Shown: in pieces, positions 19,405 through 30,708 of the stretch
Layout of the letters: every line of letters begins with the position of its first letter
Numbering within the stretch: the stretch's first letter is position 1
DNA from: Plasmodiophora brassicae
Taxonomy: Eukaryota > Endomyxa > Phytomyxea > Plasmodiophorida > Plasmodiophoridae
Direction of reading: 5' to 3'
DNA: 64,000 nt
NCBI GenBank assembly: GCA_039704465.1
Contig: JASFAU010000009.1
Span: 930,001 to 994,000 of the forward strand
Notes under the pieces: model-generated
Databases searched by the model: none
What the model saw: the letters and a program-made list of their open reading frames with translations, nothing else
What the model was told of the DNA's origin: nothing
Position numbers and translations under genes: made by a program

Positions 19405-19807
19405 GTCGGAACCCGACCGGGGTCGGCATCGCCGCGGTCGGCGGGCTGAGCGTCGTGACGGTGTCCAGCGGGATCACCAGGGGCGTCGTTGCGGTCTCCT
19501 TATGGACGAACGCGCACCGGGCCCCGAACGGGCACACGCCGTCCTCGTGGTACTTCCTGCACAGGACCGTCTTGAACTTGGCGTGGCGCTCCACCGGGCG
19601 AAGTTCCTGTTCGCCATGCGCGAACTGGCACTTGGCACCGTACGGGCAGGAACGGCTCTCGCCCCAAAGACGGCACATCTCCGTCTTGTACAGGCGCTCG
19701 TTGCGGGTCACTGACGATTCGCTGGCGCCTGACAGCTTCTGCTGGCGCTGGGCGGCGCCGTGCCTGGCGACCAGGGCAGCGTTGTTGCTTATGCAACGCG
19801 AATACAT
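19364..19807 (-). CDS. Tandem CCCH zinc-finger protein (tristetraprolin-like mRNA-binding)
   Basis: 147 residues from the first ATG, at 19807. Two fingers are perfectly spaced as C-X8-C-X5-C-X3-H: CRLWGESRSC...CQFAH and CRKYHEDGVC...CAFVH. Each is preceded by the lead-in YKTEM or FKTVL typical of the ZFP36/TIS11 family, and the fingers are about 18 residues apart as in that family. Such proteins bind AU-rich elements and trigger mRNA decay. The frame is open upstream to about 20017 with a polyGln run, but without an ATG, so that part is taken as leader. Two CRE palindromes lie 180-240 nt upstream. Confidence 0.88.
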   Translation of the reverse strand: MYSRCISNNAALVARHGAAQRQQKLSGASESSVTRNERLYKTEMCRLWGESRSCPYGAKCQFAHGEQELRPVERHAKFKTVLCRKYHEDGVCPFGARCAFVHKETATTPLVIPLDTVTTLSPPTAAMPTPVGFRRAITRDSLFTKLY

Positions 19808-19984
19808 GATAGCTCTCGAGGCGTGCTGTTGCTGCTGCTGTTGTTGTGTCTTACGACTTGGCTTGCACGGGTTGGCCTCGATTCGGGGGAGGGCGGGACG
19901 CAAACAAACTGATAGAATAAGGGCAAATAAGGGAATGCGCTGCCCAGATATTCCTCGGTGACGGTTCGTCCAGTGTAGGGGGCG

Positions 19985-20047
19985 TGACGTCACCGTCGAG
20001 TGTCGCGCCCCTGTCACGTCACCGGTTAGGTGCTGAGCGTGACGTCA
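19985..20047. promoter_or_regulatory. Two CRE palindromes upstream of the CCCH gene
   Basis: TGACGTCA occurs at 19985-19992 and 20040-20047, with a half-site-rich GTCACGTCAC at about 20013-20022 between them. CREs are bound by bZIP dimers, and a bZIP gene lies at 28.6 kb. The sites sit between the end of the upstream RhoGEF gene and the CCCH start, so they most likely regulate the CCCH gene. Confidence 0.5.
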
Positions 20048-20088
20048 CGCGAATGCCGGATTTAGGTAGTAGAATATACAGAATTTGA

Positions 20089-22515
20089 TTAGTCGTCCAG
20101 GTCGTTGACCGTTTGCAGCGGCAGGCGCTGCTCGTTCTCCTGGACGGACGACCCGACGACGATGGTGAGCAGGAGGACCCACCTGGCCATGGTCTGGTCG
20201 TCGCCGGCCGCCATGACGTACGTCTTGCTGGGTTTGCTCTGGACCGACGACGGCATCCACTCCTTGACCTTGTCGTCGGCGTTCGCGCTGGAGTGTATCT
20301 CGAAGACGCTCGTGCCCTTGTTGTAGGCGGTCTTGTTCGCCGCGCTGCTCTCCCGGATTGTGCACCCCTTCAGGTGGATGCTGCCGAGCGCCTTCTGGAA
20401 CATGGTCGGCCCGTAGCTATCCCGCTGGTTCTTGAAGTACAGCACCTCCTTGATACTCTGCAGGCAGACGAAGTAGCGCGACTTCCACCCGGTCAGCTGG
20501 TTGCCCTTCTTCAGCAGGTACCCCTCGATGAACCGGTCCTTGCTCTGGAACTGCTTCAGGAACGTGAACCAGGTCGCGCGCGATTCGTCGCCCTCCGCCA
20601 CCAGCATGTAGCAGCGATCCGACGTCGACGGGTAGATCTCGAACGCGAACTCGCCCCACTGCTTCTCCAGGTCCAGCACCACCGCGCACATGTCCAGGTC
20701 GATGAACCCGAGCGCCTCCTCCCCGTTCCGATAGCTCTACGCGGGCGGCGCACACCACACACGCGTCAGGCATGGCGCCTCACACACGCGTCGAACCCCA
20801 TCTCACCGATTCGTCCTTGTAGTATCGCAGGAGCTTGACCGACTGGCCAGTATCGGCGACAAAGTATCGGCGCTTCCACGTCTTGATGCCGTCGCCGCGT
20901 TTCGACAGGTACCCCTCCATGTGGTTCGTTGTCGACGATGGCGCCGACGGGAGCGCCGCCGCCTCGATCAGGTCGTTACGGGGCGGCAGCATCTGGAGGT
21001 CGCCGCCCGAATCGATGGACGACGACGACGAGTCGTCGGACGGCACCGGCGACGGGATGCGCAGCAGGGCGTGATCGCCGACGGTCATGCTCGCCATCGG
21101 GATCGTGTCGCTGCTGTTCGCATCGGAACGGGGCGACCCGAGCGTCGACGTCTGCCTGGACAGCGTGTACTCGTTGTTGGCGGCACGGTGCGTGTCCTCG
21201 GACGCGACGCTCTGCCTGTACTGGTTCATGACCGACAGCGCCTGGATCTTGCCCGGGTCGCGCTTCAACGTGAACTCCAGCTCCGCCTCCGTCGACAGCT
21301 TCTCCTGGTTCGGGTCGTTGGCGAACTCTGCGCGTCGTCCCGATCAGAAACACCAGGGGAGCCGTGCCGACGCTGCGCTGGCGAGCGACGTTTACCCGGG
21401 ATGTGCTGCTGCAACTTGGTGATCCATTCGCGCGTGTCCGATTCGGCGTCGGCGCAGAGCGTCAGGTCGCGGAACGACGATGTCAGGCGGAAGCTGAGCG
21501 CGCCGCCGACCGTCTCCTGGGAGACCTGCAGGAGGTGCAGCGGCGACGCCCAGCGCAGGCGGCAGGGACCCAGCGTGTTGTCCGACGAGCACAGCAGCAT
21601 GTCGGTGAACAGGAGGAACAGGTTGCGGCGTTCGAGCGTCGACGCGAACATGGACTGTTTCGAGTCGGTCGCCGACGCCGCCTGTAGCGCGTCAGACAAC
21701 GGTCGCAGAGAGCGACGACGACGACGGGCACCTTGCGCAAGTACCCTTCTTTGACGAGGACGCGGCCGGGTTTGTTGAGCGCCAGGCGCATCTGGAACAT
21801 CTCCTCCGCGCGGATCAGCTCCAGGTGGGTCTCGTGATGCCGAATGGTCAGGTTCATGTCGCTGGCGGCCGTCTCCATGGCCGCCAGCGCCGTTTGAAGG
21901 TTCGCGCGGACCTCGTCCGCCTTGGTGTGCCTGATCATCTCCTTGAGCAACAGGATGTAACGCGGGATCTGTTGCAATCGGGTGAGTCGTGCGACCAGCC
22001 GGCGACGACCGGACCTCCCCGATGCCTACTCGTTGGACGGGTTGAATCAGAAGGCCTTCAAGGGTCATGCCTTCGGCCATCTCCGTCAGCGTGAGCAGAT
22101 CCTGGAGCTCGCCGTTCTTTCGCCTCAGCTTCTGCAGGTTGTTGTTGGCATTCTGCTGGTACTTCGCGTAGCTGCTGTAGGCGGTCAGCAGCGGCGACAG
22201 GTCGAGGAGGACCTGGTGGATGTTGGCGATGAGGTACTCAGACCCGTGCAGGCGCATCTCCTTGAGGCGCTCGTAGAACTGCTTCTGGATCGCGTAGATC
22301 TCGACGATGTTCAAGAAGATGGAGTCGATCTCATCGTTGGTCAGGATGCTGCGCTTCCTCGGAACCTCGTTGTGCGCGCGTATACGTCGATGGAACGATC
22401 GCACCGTCGTCTTGAGCGCGTGAACGTACGACTTCTCGCTGGAGATGACTTCGAGCGCCGACTCGCGACACTTGTCCAGTGGCGCTGGCGAGCCGCTTTC
22501 GCCAGGGCGCTGCAT
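20089..22515 (-). CDS. Rho guanine-nucleotide exchange factor (DH domain with two PH domains)
   Basis: Five exons (22515-22030, 21968-21732, 21681-21396, 21327-20807, 20736-20089) with introns of 50-70 nt; the phases are consistent throughout and give 725 residues. The DH domain (about residues 10-235) carries the CR1-like start ALEVISSEKSYVHAL and the CR3 helix LLIQPVQRIPRYILLLKEM. The first PH domain follows (VLVKEGYLRK...DTREWITKLQQHI). After an acidic linker come a second PH (HMEGYLSKRGDGIKTWKRRY), whose last strands cross the final intron, and a third PH-like module (FIEGYLLKKGNQLTGWKSRY). It should activate a Rho/Rac/Cdc42 GTPase at membranes to control actin. The layout recalls FGD proteins without FYVE. 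Start at 22515 is the first ATG before the DH domain. Confidence 0.88.
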
Positions 22516-23042
22516 CGCCGCGACCTGCTACGAAGAAGCAGCGCCGCCCCCCTGAATATCTTCTTGAAGGATCACCGGGGTACGATCTTTATAGTCAGGA
22601 CCCCCTCTGCCGCGTTGAAACAGTATCATGCACCCGTTTCCTTCGGAGCTCTGACGTCGCAGCTGAGGCGGCTGTGAGGGCTTCGGATGTACGTAGCCTA
22701 TGTTCATTAACGCAACGATGAATTGCAACGGAACAAAACGAATCGAGTAAACGCCTTGAGCGTTACCAGCGACCTGTTTCGGCGAGGCTCTGTCTTCGCC
22801 AACGCATGTTACCATTGGCATCCGCGTTAGTTGTCGCACCGAACAGGTGTACGGCCAAGTCAAAAGACCGCTGATCTCGCTGACAAGGGCGAAGCGTCTG
22901 TCCAACCTCGAGTGCCCCATAGCAACGCAAACGGCACATGACGAATGCACCTATGCCACCCGAAAACATATCTGTCCAACAATTCACGTTCATTCCACTA
23001 TGTACTTCTGTTGCGTAATTTCATGGTTGTGTACGACAGTGA
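22516..23042. other. Intergenic between RhoGEF start and GMP synthase stop
   Basis: About 530 nt. It holds the upstream region of the RhoGEF gene and the 3' flank of GMP synthase. Frames on both strands are short and composition is closer to AT/GC balance than in genes. Nothing else is identified. Confidence 0.4.
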
Positions 23043-25504
23043 TTACTCCCATTCGGTCTACAGGAAATAACGATCACGTGCTATCCTAGGCAGATAAAAG
23101 CGTGCAATGGGACGTACGGTCGCGGGTGGCTTTGCTGTAATGTCGTAGCAAACGCGGACGATCTGCGGGATGTCTCGAAGGATCTTGTTCACGATCTCGT
23201 CAACCCTGGACATTACGCTTAGGACGAACCATCAACGTGAAGCAGACAGGAAAATGCCCTACACTTCGATAGGAAAATGTACACCAGGAACGGCGGGCAC
23301 TCCAGTCATGAAATCATCTGTGATGAATGGACGAAGCGCAATGGTGCGTTTGCCCGCGACGCCGAAGTTGGCGGGCAGAAACACTACGGGCACTTGCGAC
23401 AGAACTTTAAGCAGGTTCTTTGCGGCGAGGATATCGTTAACACTGCGACACGTAACTGAGGACGCAACAACGTGAATGATCCCGTTCTGGCATACATTTT
23501 ATCGGCAGCGCGCAGAAGAGCAACCTCATCGTCACCGAGAAGCGTTTGCGTGACCGTCAGCGGAATATCGGTGTCCAGGCCCGATGGAAGGACAACAACA
23601 ACTCGGTTGGCCTTGTGAACTTGTTTCGGAATACGTCTTGCGTGTTCCACCAGCTAATGCACACAGTTAAAACGCCAAACCTTATCGACGGTGACTACAA
23701 CGACCGGACCGAGTTCCACTCAACAGTCCCGGAGACAAGGATCCCAACTAGGGACGCATAAGACCGGCCATCACCCTGGACACCAACAGTTCGAACGGGC
23801 ATTAGACACGCTGTGCACCCTAGGGAAGATGTCACTTGGAGGCATGCAAGACGTCGTAAGCATTTGTGATACCGTTGGGCATCTCCGATTTTGAGAACAA
23901 TGAAAGTCGCTCTTTAACGCGGTCGACATCGTCAGGAAGGAAAGGTTCACGTGCACAAAGCAGGCGAATAGCAAGACCAGGCCCAGGGAACGGTTGCCTC
24001 CAAACCTGACGCCAGGGTACGCATCTCAGCGTGTTGACTAAAGGCACGATGTGGGCGTACGATCGAGTCCGGCAGGCCGAGTTCAGCGCCTAGAGCACGA
24101 ACTTCGTCCTTGTGGTAATCACGGAGTGGCTCTACAATACGTCCCGTTTCCCGTAACTGACGAACAAGTTGAGTGTCGTTGTGGTGCGTCTTGATTACTT
24201 GAGCCGACGATCCTACAGACGGACTGATACACCGTGAGAATGTCAGAATGAATCCAGGCGACAATTGCTCACCTGCCGGACTCTATAAGGTCTGGCCGAA
24301 GAGAACCTTGTGCTAAAACGCAAGCTTTACGATCTAGACCAAGCCGATGAATCTCTTTGTCGCAGACGGCCATGAAGCAATCGCCGATAATGGTCCGCTT
24401 TGTTTCCGGATCGACAGTATCCCGTAGCGCAGGCGTCCGCTTCCCATTAATGACAGTGGTCGCCGACAGGAACTCGTCTCGAGCATTGACGGTATGCAAT
24501 CGTAAGCCAAGAACTGATAGGGCGCGCGCAACCGACTCGCTTTCGCCCTCCCGCATAAACCCAGTGTTGACATGCAACGCATATATGCGATCAGGTGCAA
24601 TTGCCTATGGCGCGCATGAGGCAATCTGCACCAGATCGAAGAGCGTGACAAAACCTTTGATAAGAGCGCACACACGACCGTGCTGTCAACACCACCACTA
24701 GCGAGGACGAGAACAGAATCCGTCTCGCCGACTGCATCACGGATGTAGTGGATGGCACTGAGCTGCCGCGAAATAGGCGTGTACGTCTGCGTTAGCCTGC
24801 AAACCTTAACCAGGAAGTTCTCCAGCATCTTCACACCGTCGACGGACAGGCTAACTTCAGCTGCGAGAACCGTTGAGAAGACACCGACTATAGCGATCCC
24901 CAGCGCAGCAACTTACGATGGAACTGTACGCCGAACACCGGCAGCGATTTGTGAGCGATACCTGAGATGACATGCGGCGGGTCGGACGACCTGGCGATAG
25001 CAACGTACGAGTTGCTCAGCACCCCAATACTGTCCCCGTGGGTCAGCAGAACAGTCGTGCGGTCAGCGATGCCGTCCCAGAGATGGCTTGCACCGTGGCG
25101 GTCGAGGTCAACGTCAAACTGGCCATCCTCTCGAATCGCTTTACGCTCCACCGTTCCACCGCCGAGAACGTTTAGCAACTGCAGACCTGCACACGTCGGT
25201 TCAGCCATGGGGGAACCACTGGGCACCCGGCGAGCATCCGACCATAGCAAATGCCGAGCACCGGCCTCCCGAGCGTCAGAATCTCTCGGTCTAACTTCTG
25301 GGCCAGCTCCGGGTTCTCCGCCAGGCTGTTCGGGCCGCCCGAGATGATCACGCCCTTGTACCTGGGATCGGCGAGCACGGACGCCGGCGTGCCCAGCGGC
25401 AGGATCTCCGAGCAGCAGTTCAGCTCGCGGACGCGCCGGTCGATGACCTTGCAGTACTGGGCGCCCGCATCCAGGATGGCGACGACGTCGACGTCCACGC
25501 CCAT
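23043..25504 (-). CDS. GMPS: GMP synthase (glutamine-hydrolysing), 11 exons
   Basis: It converts XMP to GMP with ATP and Gln. Exons (minus): 25504-25243, 25186-24917, 24860-24655, 24604-24273, 24223-24061, 24005-23873, 23819-23710, 23653-23496, 23442-23263, 23205-23118, 23057-23043. All ten introns are 49-60 nt with matching phases; 638 residues. The class I amidotransferase part has VVAILDAGAQY, GICYG followed directly by LQLLN, THGDS and GVQFHPE; the nucleophile Cys is in GICYG. The ATP-pyrophosphatase P-loop is LASGGVDST, followed by AQGSLRPDLIES, IKTHHND and PFPGPGLAIR. The dimerisation domain has PVRTVGVQGDGRSY and FITDDFMTGVPA, and a 15-nt last exon gives TEWE-stop, the eukaryotic ending. 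It is shorter than animal GMPS mainly after PGPGLAIR. Confidence 0.93.
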
Positions 25505-26569
25505 CGCGCCCCGCACCGATTTCCCAAATGCAGCCGCGGCTGACAGGGCCGCTGCGGCGCGTGCGTGGCGGCCCCTCCCTGGGCCTGGCTCTGCGGCGCC
25601 AACCGCCGCGCCTGCCAGTCCAACTCCTGTTTTGCCATCATCGTCGTCTTCCAGCACACGATTCGTCCCACGTCGAAACCGTGCATGTACTCGTCGAAGT
25701 TGGCGTTGCTCCGGGGAGGAGCCGTGACTCATCGTATCGTTGCCATGCTGGGGGCACGCGACCACATGCACGCCTGTGTTTGGCGAACCTGAGCCATGGT
25801 TCGACGCGTACTCTCGCTGGTGGCCATTGGAATCGGTACGGCGGATCGTGATTCATGGCACGACGACGACGGATTCAGATGAACGTGCCCACGTAGGACT
25901 GCTATCAGTCCAGGGGGGACCATCTGCGCAGACCGACCAGTGCCTTACGTCGCTGACTCTGCGGCGCGACGACCAGCTCGCGGTTCCATTCAGCTCTGTC
26001 GAGTGGCAGGAGGGAAAGTGCCATCCCCAGTCGTCAAACAGAACGACAGGTATAGGGCGAACAACGAACCCATTGTCGCACCCGTGCTCTCAAGATACGC
26101 TCCAGCAGTCCAATGCGAATGACTCACACGCGTCTGGCATCGCGACGAACACCACCAGCAACAGGCTAACGAGCCTGCTCTTATCAAACACGCCGGTTAT
26201 AACAAGCGAAACAGCTATCTCGTTCACCCTTGGTGTCATCATCATCAGCTCGCTCCTCAACGCCCTGCCGATATAATACACGATGGTGACGAGTTCAGTG
26301 ACGCAGCCGGAACAGTGACCGATGAATCCAAGTCATTGGCGAGAGCCGCGCCGATCGAGAGGTCAACGGCCCCAGTTGACACAGCGGTCTCCATCACGAC
26401 ATCGATGTTGAATCACGACCCCCAGGGATGTCAATGCGGTGCTCCAGTGTGACGTCATGCGTCGTGTGCGACATGGCGTCGTCACGTTACGTCAGGCGTC
26501 ATTCTACAATTAACCAGGCCTCCACGACGCACATTCCTGTAATTCTACTCTATACCTAAGGACGTCGTC
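25505..26569. other. Intergenic region with unresolved ORFs
   Basis: About 1.06 kb. A plus frame (25740-26276) ends in a hydrophobic stretch ISFTLGVIIISSLLNALPI. A minus frame (26281 down to about 26100) has a signal-peptide-like LVSLLLVVFVAMPDA. They overlap, so at most one is real; neither shows a family. Near 26448 there is TGACGTCA, a CRE palindrome in the putative promoter of the GPI-anchored protein gene. Confidence 0.3.
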
Positions 26570-28102
26570 ATGACCCGATCCATGATTCGCAACATCCTGG
26601 TTGGTTCGGCCGTGGCGCTGGCGGCCGCCCAGCAGCAGATGGACGGCAGCAGCAACGCGCTGGCGAATCTGGACCTGACGACCGCCGAGGCCGTCCCGAC
26701 GTCGTGCACGGCGGAGCAGATGACGGCCATCTACAACGACTGTATCGCCCAGTGCGAGTCGACGATGACCGCCGATGTCGTCAGCTGCGACGACGTCAAC
26801 ACGCGCTACCTGCTGGTGAAGTGTGCCGCCCAGACCGACCAATGTGACGCGACGGCCGCGGGCGCCTCGTCGGGCGTCGTCCGCCAGGCACAAGTGGCGC
26901 GCCTCCAGGAGGTCTGCTCCAACGGCCAGACGACGTTCCAGATGGGCGATGTGAAGCTCCTGTTCGCCAGCGCTGCCGACGTTGCCGCGTCTCTCGCCGC
27001 CCAGACGCAGGTCGACCAGCTCGCCATGCAGGCCAACGGCAACGACAGCATGGACAACGTCCCGCTCGACGCGATGGGCATGCCGACGACGTCGTCGGCG
27101 CGCTCGTCGGGTGGCCTGTACGGCAGCGGCCCCAACATGGGCTCGATGATGCCGCCGACCGACAACCTGGGCGCCATGGTCCCGCCGCTCGACGTCATGC
27201 CAATGATGCCCCAGGACGCGGCCGGCATGTACGGCGGCAGCATGATCCCGGACGTGACCTCCGACTGGGACGACGTCATCGACGTCAACGTCACCGTCAG
27301 CGAGATGAACTCGACCGGCCCGATCAAGCCGCACCGGACGTACCACCGCGCCGGCATGGAGGGCGGCTTCTGGCCCCAGAAGCAGCACCAGGACAACTGG
27401 CACGGCAACGGCGTCGGCGTCGGCAACGATGTCCCGACCGACATCGACAACGCTGTCAGTACCGGCAACGGCAACGGTGTCGGCATCGGCAACGGTAAAG
27501 GTGTCGGCATCGGCAACGGTAAAGGTGTCGGCGTCGGCAACGGCAACGGCATCGGCGTCGGCAGCTGGCGCGGTCGCGAGCACGAGAACTGGGCCGGTCA
27601 CAGCATCGGCCAGGGCTCGGGATCTCCTCGATCCGGCTCTCCTGGCGTCGGGCACGGTTCGGCTGCTCCCGGCGTTGGACATGGTGCCGGTGCTCCTGGT
27701 GCCGGTCAGGCCACGGGCGCGGGTACTCCTGGGGCTGGTCATGCCGTTAACGACTACACCTGGGGTGAAGGCTCTGGCAAGGGCCAGGGCCAGGGCCAGG
27801 GCAAGGGCCAGGGTCAGGGCAAGGGCCAAGGCAACGGCAGCGGCAAGGGCCACGGCAACGGCAACGGCAAGGCCACCGAGAAGGGTTCGGGCACTGGCAG
27901 TGGGTACACGGGTGTATCGGGTCCCGCTGGCACGCACCTGGGCGTGTCCGGCTCCATGGGCGTTAACGCGACGAAGACCTACAATGGCACGACGCCGTTC
28001 AAGAGCAACATGACCAAGCGCACGGGCAACTCAGTGGCTCGGGCGCTCCCGGCAGTATCGGCGCTTCTCGCCGTGGGCCTGGCGGCGTTCTTCGCGCTCT
28101 GA
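26570..28102 (+). CDS. Secreted, probably GPI-anchored repetitive surface protein
   Basis: A 510-residue single-exon protein. An N-terminal signal peptide ([17 protein letters not shown]) is followed by a Cys-containing domain of about 100 residues (six Cys between about 43 and 125) and a Met/Pro/Asp-rich stretch. Then come tandem glycine repeats: [12 protein letters not shown] units (about 303-330), GxGHGxGAPG units, and [10 protein letters not shown] (about 405-425). The end is Asn-X-Thr rich, with small residues followed by a hydrophobic tail [19 protein letters not shown], a classic GPI-addition signal. It is likely a wall or spore-coat component. No enzyme motif is present. CRE-like sites upstream may drive stage-specific expression (inference). 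Confidence 0.8.
   Translation: MTRSMIRNILVGSAVALAAAQQQMDGSSNALANLDLTTAEAVPTSCTAEQMTAIYNDCIAQCESTMTADVVSCDDVNTRYLLVKCAAQTDQCDATAAGASSGVVRQAQVARLQEVCSNGQTTFQMGDVKLLFASAADVAASLAAQTQVDQLAMQANGNDSMDNVPLDAMGMPTTSSARSSGGLYGSGPNMGSMMPPTDNLGAMVPPLDVMPMMPQDAAGMYGGSMIPDVTSDWDDVIDVNVTVSEMNSTGPIKPHRTYHRAGMEGGFWPQKQHQDNWHGNGVGVGNDVPTDIDNAVSTGNGNGVGIGNGKGVGIGNGKGVGVGNGNGIGVGSWRGREHENWAGHSIGQGSGSPRSGSPGVGHGSAAPGVGHGAGAPGAGQATGAGTPGAGHAVNDYTWGEGSGKGQGQGQGKGQGQGKGQGNGSGKGHGNGNGKATEKGSGTGSGYTGVSGPAGTHLGVSGSMGVNATKTYNGTTPFKSNMTKRTGNSVARALPAVSALLAVGLAAFFAL
27460..27860 (+). repeat. Minisatellites coding Gly/Asn and Gly/Gln repeats
   Basis: A 24-nt unit containing GGCATCGGCAACGGTAAAGG recurs around 27480-27530, and a shorter Lys-Gly-Gln-Gly coding unit (AAGGGCCAGGGCCAGGGC) recurs at 27778-27835. 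Both keep the reading frame (multiples of three), so length changes would only lengthen or shorten the surface protein. Confidence 0.8.
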
Positions 28103-28570
28103 ACACCCTACTGAGTGGAGTTGTTCACCCCCAAAGGCTTACGCGTCTCCTGGGGAGGCTTTCTGTCACTAAATAAATGCGTCCTACAACGGTCATCATC
28201 AACGGGGGTGAACATAGTGGATATATTTATAAAGTTAGGGGGGCGGGTAGAACGGACCAATCGGGAAGCAACAAAGCCAATACGAAAACATCGAGTGCTG
28301 GAATCGTCAAAGGGAACGTTTGCAGGGGATATCAGGTGGTCTCCAAGTCGTCGACGCGTGTCGTGGATATGGGCGTCCAGAACGTCGGCAACAGGTTACA
28401 CCAGGAAATCCCTCCGCATCGGAATCTTGTCGACCAGGCACTGCGACATTGTCAAATGGCCAGGGCGCCTTCAAGGCCGTCTACTCGCCAATTGAATGGG
28501 TCTTGACAGGGGTGGAACTGCAATGGGGGTAGGTCTGGGGATAGTACAGGCATGTCGTCGGCGGGATCGG
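28103..28570. other. Intergenic, no gene seen
   Basis: About 470 nt between convergent gene ends. Only overlapping frames without homology; relatively AT-rich around 28170-28330. Confidence 0.4.
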
Positions 28571-29059
28571 TTAAGAACAGAAGAGCATCTTGTTCAGAAA
28601 CGCACGATACCGGGGATCGAGGATGTCCTCCGACTGCAGGGAGGGGCAGACAAGTACTGCAGACTTGTCAGACAGAACATCCTCGACCTCCACGGAATCG
28701 CACGCCTCGCTCGTCTGCGACTTCGCTTCCTCTTCACCCGCCGTCGTCCCGCACTGGCACGTCGACAGCTGACACCGTAGTCGTTGGTTCTCGGCGCGCA
28801 GCCTGACCACCTCCTGCTGCAGCGACTCCACGTGCTCGCGCTTGCGAATCCTCGACCGCAGCGCCGCTTCCTTGTTCATACGTTTACGGCGCAAGCGCGC
28901 CGCCTCATCCATCGCCATGACTCGTGATATCGGAGTGAGGCTGCTCGTCGTGCGAGCGACGACGACGCCGCGCCGATTGGCGCTCTGGACAGAGCCGGCC
29001 TGGACTGCGCACCCACGGACTTGCGCCACCAGTGCCACGTCAGCACCGGGGTTGTCCAT
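28571..29059 (-). CDS. bZIP transcription factor
   Basis: 162 residues from ATG 29059. The longer open frame upstream begins with TTG, not ATG. The basic region RKRMNKEAALRSRIRKRE has the invariant N-x7-R pattern (N-KEAALRS-R) and runs into a short leucine zipper (HVESLQQEVVRLRAENQRLR, heptad hydrophobics at L, V, L and L). A Cys pair (STCQCG) and an acidic, Ser-rich C-terminus (a possible activation region) follow. CREB/ATF/AP-1-like factors with this basic region bind TGACGTCA or TGACTCA; CRE palindromes occur upstream of the CCCH gene and of the GPI-anchored protein gene in this window. The link is inference. Confidence 0.88.
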   Translation of the reverse strand: MDNPGADVALVAQVRGCAVQAGSVQSANRRGVVVARTTSSLTPISRVMAMDEAARLRRKRMNKEAALRSRIRKREHVESLQQEVVRLRAENQRLRCQLSTCQCGTTAGEEEAKSQTSEACDSVEVEDVLSDKSAVLVCPSLQSEDILDPRYRAFLNKMLFCS

Positions 29060-29561
29060 CACATTCCTATAAACAGAACGAATGTCACCGGACTTCGTAT
29101 TCCGTGGAATGTTCCGAGCCAACAGGGCGGAAATCCCATCATACGCATACGAGGCTGACTCTCATGCACGGCCTCCGGGTCAGCAGGAATCAGACGCTGC
29201 CTGCGCGCAACCGAGGCTTTGGAGGAGCCCAGAATGCGTACTACTGTAGGCAGGGCAAGCTTGTCGCCCTGGAGGAGCGGCGAAAACTACATAGACATCA
29301 CTTATGACAGCGAATTCAAGTTGGCGGCTCGATGCCTCACGGGACTGTGGTATTTCTGGGAAGCACCCTATAGTTGGGAAATTCCAGTGGACGCGCCTGA
29401 AGGGACAGGCACCATAGCGACGTGGAGTTGCCTGGTCTGCTGGAACCTACGTGACCTTTCGAGTAGGTTCTCATCCACCGGGCGCACTCAGGAAACCCGT
29501 TGAATACGATTACTTGCAGCTTGCTGAGGTCGCGGATACACATTTAATGGATGGGGAATCT
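29060..29561. other. Intergenic, no gene seen
   Basis: About 500 nt upstream of the bZIP gene (minus) and downstream of deoxyhypusine hydroxylase (minus). A TATA-like CCTATAAAC at 29067-29075 lies only a few nt from the bZIP ATG. No supported gene. Confidence 0.4.
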
Positions 29562-30708
29562 TCAGGCGGCAGTTTCCCGGTCTGCATTCCAGTATTCGTA
29601 TAAGTCCAAGGCCACCTCGCAGCTTTGCTTGACGATCTGGTCGCTATCGTCGAGATGCGTGCGAAGAACGCCCAGCGCATCCGAATCAGCAATAGCACCC
29701 AGAGCCTCAGCCGCCTGCCAACCCCGATCAGCAAATCATCTTACAAAACGATGACATTGTGCCCCACCTCATGGCGGACCATCTCATGCTCGGAGGAATC
29801 CTATTCAAACGTTTACATTGCGAAGCAGGGCCAAAATGGCACAAGCCGGACCTGAAGTACCGCAAGTAGGGCGTCTCTCGATAGTGGATCCTGTAGCTGT
29901 CCAAGAACGTAGGCGACTTCGTGGCGGAACAGGGCACTGGACCGATCCGCAAACGACTTGCAAAGCGCAGCAACGGCTGCAGGGGATCCGTCGTCCCTCA
30001 ACGCAAACATGGCTTTGTACCTTTCGAACAGCGGCAACCTGGTGTCCAGCAACTCCTCCGACCATCGTCGGACCCGTTCGCTAGCACCCACGTCCGGCTG
30101 AGCAGCTGCAGGTGGCGCAGGGTCCACCGATTGGAAACGTCCTGAACAAGACGTACTGGACTGGTTCGCGTCTCGTTCTGCGAATAGATCAAGCGCAATC
30201 CTGCACGTCTCAGAAACCTGGACACCAGGTTGAGAAAACATACTGAGGAGCGATGATACAAAAGCGTACTTCCACAGCAGGATCGTCCACAAACTGAGCA
30301 ATAAAATCACGGTCAGAAGGATCACCGATGGCGCCAATTGCTTCGGCAGCCTCGTGTCGGACAACAGGATGCAATGACGTATCGGATAGGGCGTTCCGAA
30401 GCGCAGGCAGAGCCCTCGGATTCATCAACTGTCCTATGTTCGTGGAAATGTCAGGTTCATGCATTTTGGTCAATCCTGACAGTTACCGAGGCCATAACAG
30501 CATTCATGAGCCAACAGAACAGATTCGTCGCGGATCCCTTCCAAGAAGTATTAGATCGCGAAGCAGCCAAAGGCTACGTCGTTCATAATATACCGTCGCA
30601 GATGGCGTCAACAGCAGCTTCCGTTGCCAGCTGCTTTAGTTCGAACACGGCGCGCATTCGCTGCGCAATCGGCAGATCGTTCCTGGTGATCATGGAAGCG
30701 GCGTCCAT
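29562..30708 (-). CDS. DOHH: Deoxyhypusine hydroxylase
   Basis: A HEAT-repeat di-iron monooxygenase that hydroxylates deoxyhypusine on eIF5A. Six exons (30708-30594, 30537-30487, 30433-30270, 30217-29852, 29800-29768, 29714-29562) separated by 51-56 nt introns, all phase-consistent; 293 residues, close to the usual ~300. All four metal-binding His-Glu pairs are present in order: LLAHECCYGLG, VVRHEAAEAIG, LFRHEVAYVLG and MVRHE|AAEALG (the last split by an intron). The two-lobe architecture is intact: an N-terminal set (DLPIAQRMRAVFEL) and a C-terminal set (RLPLFERYKAMFAL). The start is the first ATG after an in-frame stop. The 33-nt fifth exon codes the helix end carrying the last HE. Confidence 0.93.

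Noticed and set aside
19808..20017. N-terminal polyGln extension of the CCCH protein
   Set aside because: The open frame has no ATG (it begins GTG) and overlaps a CRE palindrome, so it is treated as 5' leader.
23043..25504. GMP synthase as a decayed pseudogene (many frame changes)
   Set aside because: Every frame change coincides with a 49-60 nt GT-AG intron of matching phase, and the full product keeps all motifs.
26510..27937. 475-codon minus ORF opposite the GPI-anchored protein
   Set aside because: Low-complexity Ala/Val/Leu antisense of Gly repeats; the plus frame has a signal peptide and GPI signal.
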